DNA of 8,863 nucleotides from Capsulimonas sp. Lineage in GTDB: Bacteria; Armatimonadota; Armatimonadia; Armatimonadales; Capsulimonadaceae. Shown here in pieces: positions 1 through 6,323 of this stretch; position 1 is the first letter of the stretch, and every line of letters begins with the position of its first letter. The stretch lies in NCBI GenBank assembly GCA_025963815.1, contig JAOQAA010000150.1:1-8863 (forward strand). Reading direction: 5' to 3'. The translations under genes and the position numbers were made by a program. Under the pieces are notes generated by a model. The model saw only the letters and a list, made by a program, of their open reading frames with translations. It was not told the origin of the DNA and made no database searches.

Positions 1-8
1 TTCCGGTC

Positions 9-128
9 CCCCAGAATTGGGGCGGAAGGGCCGAACACCCACACGAATTGGGGCGGAAGGGCGAACTCCGAGTCCCCCAGAATGGGGCGGAGGGGCAATC
101 CTAATCCAGTGGGGGCGGAGGGACCGAA
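9..128. repeat. Cluster of four degenerate G-rich intergenic repeats
   Basis: Four imperfect copies of a unit of about 30 nt with the core GGGGCGGAAGGG lie at 19-30, 50-61, 84-95 and 112-122, starting 28-34 nt apart. Copies 1 and 3 are preceded by TCCCCCAGAA(TT), so CCCC and GGGG can pair in a small hairpin. Copies 1, 2 and 4 are followed by CGAAC. The cluster sits directly after the stop codon of the minus-strand macro-domain gene and may continue past the left edge. A clearly related copy lies in inverted orientation at 2011-2036, so this is a dispersed element rather than a purely local duplication. It carries no convincing coding signal. Confidence 0.75.
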
Positions 129-129
129 C

Positions 130-759
130 TTAAACCGTCGGCGGGCGGGCTTCGGAGGCGCGGACATTGATCCGGTCGTCGGAATCGGCGCCGGCGTCCA
201 GAGAGATGTCCAGGTTTGGGGCTTTGCCGAAGGAGACGTGGTCGTAGGCGGCGCGCATCTGGCGGGCGGCGCGCAGGGGCGGCATGAAGCCGTTGGCGGT
301 GCAGAGGCCGGGGACGACGAGGCGGCGGATGGGGGTGTCGTTCCAGGCGTTGTATTCCCGGACGGCGCGCAGCGCGCCTCGGAAGGCAAGGTAGGCGTTG
401 ACGGTTTTGGAGACGTTCTGCGGAACGCGCATGGTCGGCGCGCACACTAAGTAGGGAAATTGCACCATCCCAGTCGGCACGACCTCCGCGAGACCGACCA
501 CCAGTTCGCCGCCGTGGCGCTGAGCGATCGACTGCTGCACCGCAATCTCCACATCCTCTCCCAGAAACTCGATAATGTCCGCGTCCAGACCGCCGTCCAT
601 GCGGCCGAAGGAGTTGGCGGGCGACACCAGCGCATCGGCCTCCACCCCGAAGATCGTATCACAGACGACTTCCACGCCCGGAATGTCGGTAAAGTAAGAT
701 TCCCAGGCCTGCACCACGGGAAGGTAGATATCACAGAGTATGATTTGCACGTCATCCAT
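130..759 (-). CDS. Macro-domain (ADP-ribose-binding type) protein
   Basis: From the chosen start this is a 209-aa soluble protein with no signal peptide or membrane segment. It looks like a single macro domain. It opens with a beta strand (VQIILCDIY), then has the loop-1 signature ADALVSPANSFGRMDGGLD at about residues 41-59. That matches the family pattern of an Asn in a PAN(S) motif followed by a Gly-rich turn that contacts ADP-ribose. A second Gly-containing loop follows at about 149-160 (VPGLCTANGFMP), leading into a helix (RAARQMRAAYD). Macro domains bind ADP-ribose or hydrolyse its derivatives, such as ADP-ribose-1''-phosphate or ADP-ribosylated proteins and nucleic acids; which applies here cannot be read from the sequence. 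The frame extends upstream to 804, adding 15 residues. I prefer 759 because the domain begins right there and a weak -10-like box overlaps the upstream ATG. Family call fairly sure, substrate unknown. Confidence 0.75.
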   Translation of the reverse strand: MDDVQIILCDIYLPVVQAWESYFTDIPGVEVVCDTIFGVEADALVSPANSFGRMDGGLDADIIEFLGEDVEIAVQQSIAQRHGGELVVGLAEVVPTGMVQFPYLVCAPTMRVPQNVSKTVNAYLAFRGALRAVREYNAWNDTPIRRLVVPGLCTANGFMPPLRAARQMRAAYDHVSFGKAPNLDISLDAGADSDDRINVRASEARPPTV

Positions 760-801
760 GCTTCCAGTGTACCTAAGACGCATGATGGAACATCGCCCAG
801 T

Positions 802-829
802 CATATACTAATCCCCCGTTTTCTGTTAA
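802..829 (-). promoter_or_regulatory. Weak candidate promoter for the macro-domain gene
   Basis: Read on the minus strand, TTAACA (complement of 824-829; 5 of 6 matches to TTGACA) is followed after 16 nt by TATATG (complement of 802-807; 4 of 6 matches to TATAAT). Transcription from it would begin inside the longest reading frame, after the ATG at 804. That supports translation starting at 759. This rests on consensus resemblance only. Confidence 0.3.
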
Positions 830-844
830 AATAACGATTAACAG
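823..844. repeat. 7-bp inverted repeat between divergent genes
   Basis: CTGTTAA at 823-829 is mirrored by TTAACAG at 838-844, with an AT-rich 8-nt spacer. It lies between the divergent macro-domain and NHL-lipoprotein genes and overlaps the candidate -35 of the former. It also includes a TAAAAT box (827-832) that could be a plus-strand -10 for the lipoprotein gene. The geometry fits an operator for a dimeric regulator controlling one or both genes, but no regulator gene is in the window. AT-rich inverted repeats of this size can arise by chance. Confidence 0.4.
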
Positions 845-914
845 GCTGGATCTCAACTCCTGCGGCGTTGCACTTCGGCGTCACTGCATCACACTTCCAT
901 GATGGAGGCATCGC

Positions 915-1973
915 ATGAATCTCTTTAATCGGGGCGCCCTAAGCGTCGCTCTTCTTTCCACTGTTCTCGCCATGGGAGGCTGCAGCGGCAGCGGCGACGA
1001 CTCTCCGGGCCTCGGATCTCTGAAAGTCGAGACGGTCGCGGGCAGTTCCACCTTTGGCAAAACGGATGGGCCGGCGGCTGGCGCAACGTTCCATAATCCA
1101 GTAAACGTCGCGCTTGATTCCACCGGAAATATTTACGTCGCCGACTTCGACAACAACGCCATCCGCAAGATCACCACGGGCGGCGTGGTCTCGACACTGA
1201 CCTCGCAGACCGGCTTCTCCAATCCATTTGGGATTACGTTTGCGCAGGATGGGTCTCTTTATGTCCAAACCGACGCCAACGATACCGGCGCCAGGGATAG
1301 CACGACCGGCACGATCTGGCGCATCAATCTCGCGACCGGAGCGGCGACCGTCGTCGCCCGCAACCTTGGCCGCCCTCGTGGTCTCACCGCCCTAGCGGAC
1401 GGACGCCTTGTGCTGTCCGACCTCGCGACCAATACGATTCGCGTGCTGAATCCGACGACAGCGGCAATCACCACGCTCGCCGGAACCGCAGGCGTCACCG
1501 GGTTTGCTGATGGGACCGGCGCCGCCGCGAAGTTTGACCGCCCTTATGGCGCCGCAGTTCTCCCCAACGGAGACATCCTCGTCGCCGACCAGAACAATAA
1601 CCGTCTGCGCGAAATCTCGCTCACCGGGGTCGTGACGACCTACGCCGGAACCGGCGTCGTCGGCTCGGCGGACGGCGCCCGTCTGTCGGCGACGCTCAAC
1701 CATCCGGAAGATGTCGATGTCGACCTGAACGGAAACGTCTATATCGACGATCACGACAACCAAACCATCCGCTTGATCAACACCAGCGGCGGCCTCTCAA
1801 CCATCGCCGGCGGCCTGCCGGCCGGCTTCGTGGACGCGACGGGCCTCGGCGCCCGGTTCTTTGGCCAGGAAGGCATCGCCATTACGCCCGACGGCAAGAC
1901 GCTCTATATCGCCGATGGGACAAACGGCGAGGATACAAACGCCTTTAGCCGGGTGCGTAAGCTGAGCTTGTAA
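915..1973 (+). CDS. NHL-repeat beta-propeller lipoprotein
   Basis: This 352-aa protein carries an N-terminal lipoprotein-type signal: a basic start (MNLFNR), a hydrophobic stretch at about residues 8-20, then MGGC with the candidate lipidated Cys at 23. The -3 position is Met, so the lipobox is slightly atypical. After a Gly/Ser-rich linker come six NHL-like blades at about 58-86, 101-138, 151-179, 207-235, 261-289 and 315-350. They share a pattern such as NPVNVALDSTGNIYVAD followed by N-x-I-R-K/x-I. Between blades recur T-x-AG-T-x-G-x-x-G-x-A-D-G segments, typical of secreted bacterial NHL proteins. Six blades would close one propeller, an extracytoplasmic binding scaffold whose ligand cannot be predicted. 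The start is well supported by GGAGG at 904-908, 6 nt before the ATG. No clear intrinsic terminator follows. Sure of fold and export, unsure of role. Confidence 0.85.
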   Translation: MNLFNRGALSVALLSTVLAMGGCSGSGDDSPGLGSLKVETVAGSSTFGKTDGPAAGATFHNPVNVALDSTGNIYVADFDNNAIRKITTGGVVSTLTSQTGFSNPFGITFAQDGSLYVQTDANDTGARDSTTGTIWRINLATGAATVVARNLGRPRGLTALADGRLVLSDLATNTIRVLNPTTAAITTLAGTAGVTGFADGTGAAAKFDRPYGAAVLPNGDILVADQNNNRLREISLTGVVTTYAGTGVVGSADGARLSATLNHPEDVDVDLNGNVYIDDHDNQTIRLINTSGGLSTIAGGLPAGFVDATGLGARFFGQEGIAITPDGKTLYIADGTNGEDTNAFSRVRKLSL

Positions 1974-2010
1974 ATGTCATAGGCTTCGGACCACGCACCA
2001 TCAGCGAAGA

Positions 2011-2036
2011 TGCCCCTCAGCCCCACTGGGGGAGCA
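2011..2036. repeat. Inverted copy of the left-edge G-rich repeat
   Basis: The reverse complement of this segment reads TCCCCCAG then TGGGGCTGAGGGGCA. Copy 3 of the left-edge cluster (73-97) reads TCCCCCAGAA then TGGGGCGGAGGGGCA. The two differ only by a 2-nt gap and one substitution over about 25 positions. CCCC (2021-2024) and GGGG (2028-2031) can pair over a 3-nt loop. It lies 37 nt after the lipoprotein stop codon and has no T-run after it, so it is a poor intrinsic terminator. It is better described as a dispersed intergenic repeat. Confidence 0.65.
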
Positions 2037-2061
2037 AACCATATTGTCGAAGACGTGACGA

Positions 2062-2142
2062 AGATCAGATTTTTTACACGCCAGCATGCTTATGGTTTAC
2101 ACCCCTGTGTGGGTCCTCATAGGGGGTCGGGGCATCTGATCT
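2062..2142. promoter_or_regulatory. Structured, repeat-containing region upstream of hen1
   Basis: A perfect 9-bp inverted repeat, AGATCAGAT (2062-2070) and ATCTGATCT (2134-2142), encloses 63 nt. Inside are two TTTACAC direct repeats (2073-2079 and 2096-2102, 23 nt apart). They are arranged almost symmetrically around the 8-bp palindrome AGCATGCT (2083-2090). A smaller C/G stem (ACCC 2101-2104 with GGGT 2111-2114) follows. I found no convincing -35/-10 pair in the 241-nt intergenic region, although each TTTACA resembles a -35 box. It may be a regulator-binding region or an RNA leader for hen1-pnkp. No known riboswitch class is recognisable. Confidence 0.35.
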
Positions 2143-2214
2143 GACGGGGTATGGACCGAAGCCGATTTCGAAAAAGTAACGTATCTAGACGTAAGATCGA
2201 TTCCCGAAAGCACT

Positions 2215-3696
2215 ATGCTCCTTACCATCACCACCACTCATTTCCCCGCAACCGACCTCGGTTACTTGCTTCACAAGAACCCCGCGCGCGTGCAGACGTT
2301 CACCTTGAACTTTGGCAAGGCGCATGTGTTCTACCCGGAGGCGACCGAAGAGCGCTGTACGGCGGCGCTGCTGCTGGATGTCGATCCGGTGGGCCTCTCC
2401 CGTTCGAGTTCCGGAGCGCGAGGCAGCCAGCCGCTGGAGCCGTATGTCAACGACCGGCCTTATGCGGCGTCCTCGTTTCTGAGCGTCGCGATCTCGCAGG
2501 TCTTCGGCAGCGCGCTGGGCGGCCGCTGTAAGGATCGGCCGGAACTGCCCGCGCAGTCGCTGCCGCTTACCGTTCGTATTTCCGCCCTGCCCTGCCGAGG
2601 CGGAGGCGCAGATCTACCAGAGCGATTATTCGCGCCGCTGGGATACGAAGTCGCCGCCGAGCCGCATCCGCTGGACCCGGCGTTTCCCGAATGGGGCGAG
2701 AGCGCCTATTTTACGGTGACGCTGACAGGGAACCTACGGCTGAGCGATCTGCTTTCGCATCTCTACGTGCTGATCCCAGTGCTCGATAACGAAAAGCATT
2801 ACTGGGTGGGCGACGATGAAGTGGACAAACTGCTGCGTCAGGGTGAAGGCTGGCTGGGCGCCCACCCCGAGCGAGAGCTGATCGTTCGACGCTATCTGAA
2901 ATATCGCCATACACTTGCCGACGAAGCCCTGGCGCGTCTTGTCGGCGATGAAGAACCGGAAGTTCTCGACGAGCCGGGCAGCGAAACGGAGATCGCTGCC
3001 GAGGGGGCACTCACAGCGGCTCCTGACGCCGCCGAGACACCAACAATAACTGAAGAGTCAGTGGCGGAGCCGCGCGTCAGTCTGCACAATCAGCGTTTGG
3101 AGGCCGTTCGCGACACGCTGAAAGCGCACGGCGTACGGCGAGTGCTGGACCTAGGATGCGGTGAAGGCAAGCTTCTGCGATTGCTGCTCAAAGAATCGGC
3201 GTTCACGGAGATATGCGGTATGGACGTGGCCCATCGGTCACTGCAAATCGCGGCGGATCGGCTGCATCTGGACGGAATGTCCGAACGACAGCGGGCGCGG
3301 CTGACACTGTTTCAGGGATCGCTGATCTACCGCGACAAACGTCTGGAGGGATATGACGGCGCGGCGATCGTCGAGGTGATCGAACATCTTGATCCTTCAC
3401 GACTGGAAGCGTTCGAACGCGTCGTGTTCGAGTTTGCTCGTCCCGGCGTCGTGGCGCTCACCACGCCGAACGCGGAATACAACGTCGTCTACGACACACT
3501 GTCCGAAGGCAAAATGCGCCACTCCGACCATCGCTTTGAATGGACACGCGAAGAGTTCCAATCCTGGGCCGGCGCCGTTGCGGCGCGGCGTGGGTACACA
3601 GTGACGTTCGCGCCAATCGGACCGTGGGACGACGCCGTCGGCGCTCCTTCGCAAATGGCGGTATTTACATTGGGCACGGAGGCCGCTACGAATTGA
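2215..3696 (+). CDS. hen1: Bacterial Hen1, 3'-terminal RNA ribose 2'-O-methyltransferase
   Basis: Hen1 uses S-adenosylmethionine to methylate the 2'-OH of the 3'-terminal ribose of broken RNA before Pnkp seals it, protecting the repaired junction from renewed cleavage. The 493-aa protein has the bacterial two-part design. An N-terminal domain (about 1-245) begins with the characteristic MLLTITTTHFPATDLGYLLH; in the characterised system this domain activates the Pnkp ligase. An acidic, Ala/Pro/Thr-rich linker (about 245-287) follows, then the methyltransferase (about 288-490). That domain shows the SAM-binding motif DLGCGEG (312-318), and EVIEH, giving metal ligands E387, E390 and H391. TTPNAEYN follows at 416-423, then HSDHRFEWTREEF, where H439 (or H436) is the fourth ligand of the Hen1-specific metal site. 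The start is set by the conserved N-terminus. No clear Shine-Dalgarno precedes it, so translation may be weak or controlled. Its stop overlaps the pnkp start. Confidence 0.96.
   Translation: MLLTITTTHFPATDLGYLLHKNPARVQTFTLNFGKAHVFYPEATEERCTAALLLDVDPVGLSRSSSGARGSQPLEPYVNDRPYAASSFLSVAISQVFGSALGGRCKDRPELPAQSLPLTVRISALPCRGGGADLPERLFAPLGYEVAAEPHPLDPAFPEWGESAYFTVTLTGNLRLSDLLSHLYVLIPVLDNEKHYWVGDDEVDKLLRQGEGWLGAHPERELIVRRYLKYRHTLADEALARLVGDEEPEVLDEPGSETEIAAEGALTAAPDAAETPTITEESVAEPRVSLHNQRLEAVRDTLKAHGVRRVLDLGCGEGKLLRLLLKESAFTEICGMDVAHRSLQIAADRLHLDGMSERQRARLTLFQGSLIYRDKRLEGYDGAAIVEVIEHLDPSRLEAFERVVFEFARPGVVALTTPNAEYNVVYDTLSEGKMRHSDHRFEWTREEFQSWAGAVAARRGYTVTFAPIGPWDDAVGAPSQMAVFTLGTEAATN
3678..3696 (+). 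promoter_or_regulatory. Ribosome binding site and TTG start overlapping the hen1 stop
   Basis: GGAGG at 3678-3682, inside the end of hen1, is followed after 10 nt by TTG at 3693-3695, which overlaps the hen1 TGA stop (3694-3696) as TTGA. Starting here gives MNIKIPDLALVVLVG, which places the kinase catalytic residues at exactly their numbers in Clostridium thermocellum Pnkp. The longer frame opening at an ATG at 3540 would read 157 nt into hen1 and add a non-homologous Arg-rich leader. The arrangement predicts translational coupling, with roughly balanced synthesis of the two partners. Confidence 0.85.
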
Positions 3697-6248
3697 ATAT
3701 CAAAATCCCAGACCTCGCCCTGGTCGTGCTCGTCGGCGCATCCGGCTCGGGAAAGTCGACCTTCGCTCGTAAGCATTTCAAGCCGACTGAGGTGCTCTCT
3801 TCGGACTTTTGCCGAGGCCTCGTCGCCGACGATGAGAACGATCAGTCAGCGACCAAGGACGCCTTTGAAGTCCTGCATTATCTCGCCGACAAGCGCCTGG
3901 CGCTGGGCCGCCTGACGGTAATCGATGCGACAAACGTCCAGCCGGAATCGCGCAAGCCTCTGGTGACGCTGGCGAAACGTCGTCATTGTCTCTGTGTCGC
4001 CATCGTGCTGAACCTTCCTGAATCGGTTTGCCATGAGCGCAATGCGGCGCGGCCAGACCGGAACTTCGGACCGCATGTCGTGCGCAACCACACACAAAGC
4101 CTGCGCCGCTCGCTGCGTGGCCTGGAGCGCGAAGGCTTCCGCTATGTCTTCATACTCAACAGCCTGGAGCAAATCGAGGCGCTCACGATCGAGCGGGAGC
4201 CGCTGTGGAACAACAAAAAGCACGAGCACGGCCCGTTCGATATCATCGGCGATGTCCATGGCTGCTTCGATGAGTTGCACACGCTGCTCATCACTCTCGG
4301 ATACACCATTGAGCTGAGTGGCGGCCGCTACGCCGTGACGCCTCCGGCGGGACGCAAAGCGCTCTTTGTCGGCGACTATGTCGACCGCGGCCCGCGCACG
4401 CCCGACGTGCTGCGGCTGATCATGGACATGGCGGCGGACGGCCACGCCATCTGCGCGCCGGGCAACCACGACGCCAAACTGCTGCGCAAGCTATCCGGGA
4501 AGAACGTCCAGATCACGCATGGCCTGGAAAAGACGCTGGAGCAGATGGAGCCGGAGACGCCGGAGTTCACCCAGCGGGTTCGGGAATTCATCGACGGCCT
4601 TGTCAGCCACTATGTGCTGGACGACGGCAAGCTCGTCATCTCCCACGCCGGTCTCAAAGAATCAATGCAGGGACGCAGTTCCGGAGAAGTCCGCTCCTTC
4701 GCCATGTACGGCGAGACGACCGGCGAAACGGATGAGTTCGGCCTGCCGGTGCGTTACAACTGGGCTTCGGATTATCGAGGCTCGGCAATGGTCGTCTATG
4801 GCCATACGCCCGTCCCTGAGCCTCAGTGGCTGAACAACACGATCAATATCGACACGGGGTGCGTCTTCGGCGGAAAGCTCACGGCCCTACGCTACCCGGA
4901 GCGGGAGATCGTGTCCGTCCCGGCGGCCCAGGTGTACGCCGAACCGGTCCGCCCGTTCCTGCCCGATCCCAGCCAGATCGCGCTCAGCGCGCAGCACCAG
5001 GACGACGGAATGCTGGAGATCGAGGATGTCATCGGCAAACGGCTGATCGAATCGACGCTGGCGGGAAATATCACCATTCGCGAGGAGAACTCTATCGCCG
5101 CCCTGGAAGTGATGAGCCGCTTCGCCGCCGATCCACGCTGGCTGATCTATCTGCCCCCAACGATGTCGCCGTGCGAGACCTCCGACGCGCCCGACCTGCT
5201 GGAGCATCCTGCCCAGGCGTTCGCCTACTATCGCAACCAGGGAGTAGAGCGCGTTGTGTGCGAGGAAAAGCATATGGGCTCGCGCGCCGTGGTCATTATC
5301 TGCCGCGACGAGGAGACCGCCTGTAAGCGCTTCGGCGTCTCGGAGTCCACGCTGGGCGCCTGCGTCACGCGCACCGGCCGCCGCTTCTTTGACGACGCCG
5401 CTTTGGAACGCCAATTTCTGGAGCGTGTCCGGAACGCGGCCGGCGCCTCGGGTCTTTGGGAGGAGCTTTCCACGGACTGGATGGCGCTGGACTGCGAGCT
5501 GATGCCCTGGTCCGCGAAGGCGCGGGAGCTGGTGCGCCGTCAGTACGCCGCCGTGGGCGCGGCCGCGCAAACGGGCCTCGCCGATGCCGTCGCCGCGCTT
5601 GCGGGAGCCGCCGCGCGGCTGCCTGAAGCCGAAGCCTTGCTATCACAATTTCAAGAGCGCCAATCGATGACGACGAAATATGTCGAAGCATATCGCCGCT
5701 ACTGCTGGCCTGTGGCCTCACTCGACGACTTCAAGCTCGCCCCGTTCCATCTGCTCGCCACCGAAGGCGCTGTCCACACCGGCAAGGAGCACGTCTGGCA
5801 TATGGACACCCTCGCACGTCTGTGCCGAGCCGACGAGCGCCTGCTGCTCGCAACGCCCTATCGCGTGGTGGATCTCACCGATGAAGCGAGCGTCGCGGAC
5901 GGCGTGGCCTGGTGGACGGAGCTCACTGGAAATGGCGGAGAAGGCATGGTGGTCAAACCCTGGGACTTCATCGCCCGATCGGGACGCGGTCTTGTCCAGC
6001 CCGCCGTGAAGTGCCGAGGACATGAGTACCTGCGCCTCATTTACGGCCCCGAGTACACCGCTCCCGCCAACATCGAACGCCTGCACAGCCGACGCCTCAA
6101 CGGCAAGAGGTCCCTCGCCCTGCGCGAGTTCGCCCTCGGCGTCGAAGCGCTCGAACGCTTTGTCCGCCGTGAGCCCCTGCGCCGCGTCCACGAGTGCGTC
6201 TTCGGTGTGCTGGCGCTGGAAAGCGAACCAGTGGACCCACGATTGTAA
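3693..6248 (+). CDS. pnkp: Polynucleotide kinase-phosphatase-ligase Pnkp (RNA repair)
   Basis: This 851-aa three-module enzyme phosphorylates 5'-OH ends, removes 2',3'-cyclic or 3' phosphates, and seals RNA with ATP, acting in a complex with Hen1. The family reference from C. thermocellum is about 870 aa. Kinase (about 1-170): P-loop GASGSGKST 15-23 with K21/S22, D38, R41 and R116, matching the reference numbering. Phosphatase (about 181-410), binuclear metallophosphoesterase: GDVHG (D187, H189), GDYVDRG (D228, R232 here), GNHD (N258, H259), SHAG (H318), GHTP (H371) and D387. Beyond H189 these sit a constant 5 residues lower than in the reference, pointing to one short deletion between. Ligase/adenylyltransferase (about 440-851): EEKHMGSR with nucleotidyl Lys K526, ALDCELMPW (about 598-606), GGEGMVVKP (748-756) and AVKCRG with K773. 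All three active sites appear intact. Together with hen1 it forms a two-gene operon. Confidence 0.97.
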   Translation: MNIKIPDLALVVLVGASGSGKSTFARKHFKPTEVLSSDFCRGLVADDENDQSATKDAFEVLHYLADKRLALGRLTVIDATNVQPESRKPLVTLAKRRHCLCVAIVLNLPESVCHERNAARPDRNFGPHVVRNHTQSLRRSLRGLEREGFRYVFILNSLEQIEALTIEREPLWNNKKHEHGPFDIIGDVHGCFDELHTLLITLGYTIELSGGRYAVTPPAGRKALFVGDYVDRGPRTPDVLRLIMDMAADGHAICAPGNHDAKLLRKLSGKNVQITHGLEKTLEQMEPETPEFTQRVREFIDGLVSHYVLDDGKLVISHAGLKESMQGRSSGEVRSFAMYGETTGETDEFGLPVRYNWASDYRGSAMVVYGHTPVPEPQWLNNTINIDTGCVFGGKLTALRYPEREIVSVPAAQVYAEPVRPFLPDPSQIALSAQHQDDGMLEIEDVIGKRLIESTLAGNITIREENSIAALEVMSRFAADPRWLIYLPPTMSPCETSDAPDLLEHPAQAFAYYRNQGVERVVCEEKHMGSRAVVIICRDEETACKRFGVSESTLGACVTRTGRRFFDDAALERQFLERVRNAAGASGLWEELSTDWMALDCELMPWSAKARELVRRQYAAVGAAAQTGLADAVAALAGAAARLPEAEALLSQFQERQSMTTKYVEAYRRYCWPVASLDDFKLAPFHLLATEGAVHTGKEHVWHMDTLARLCRADERLLLATPYRVVDLTDEASVADGVAWWTELTGNGGEGMVVKPWDFIARSGRGLVQPAVKCRGHEYLRLIYGPEYTAPANIERLHSRRLNGKRSLALREFALGVEALERFVRREPLRRVHECVFGVLALESEPVDPRL

Positions 6249-6313
6249 AATTACCCTGCGATTATTGAAAAGAGCCGCCGATACTTAGAGGTGAGCAATC
6301 TTTAGATAATCGT

Positions 6314-6318
6314 AGGGA
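6314..6318 (+). promoter_or_regulatory. Ribosome binding site of the chemoreceptor gene
   Basis: AGGGA lies 5 nt before the ATG at 6324 and fixes the start, which begins directly with a basic N-terminus and a transmembrane segment. The 75-nt gap after pnkp holds no terminator-like hairpin with a T-run, so read-through from the RNA-repair operon is possible. Confidence 0.6.
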
Positions 6319-6323
6319 CGCAA

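Noticed and set aside
9..128. CRISPR-like array at the left edge
   Set aside because: The repeats are degenerate, the spacing is irregular (28-34 nt between starts), the spacers are too short or absent, and there are no cas genes.
2011..2075. Intrinsic terminator of the lipoprotein gene (hairpin 2011-2036 or the T-run 2070-2075)
   Set aside because: The hairpin has no T-run directly after it, and the T-run has no convincing stem directly before it.
2151..2531. Open frame overlapping the start of hen1 in another frame
   Set aside because: Its His/Arg-rich, low-complexity composition is typical of an out-of-frame shadow of the well-supported hen1.
3540..3692. N-terminal extension of Pnkp from the ATG at 3540
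   Set aside because: It overlaps hen1 by 157 nt, has no homology-like content (Arg-rich shadow of hen1), and the TTG at 3693 has a proper ribosome binding site.
4887..5570. Minus-strand open frame of 227 codons opposite the Pnkp ligase region
   Set aside because: It is antisense to conserved ligase motifs and shows no recognisable domain.
6277..6284. GCCGATAC, close to the sigma-28 (flagellar/chemotaxis) -10 element GCCGATAA, upstream of the chemoreceptor gene
   Set aside because: There is no TAAA-type -35 element at the right distance; the nearest TAAA (6246) is about 12 nt too far upstream. It also lies in a naturally GCCG-rich context, so it may be chance.
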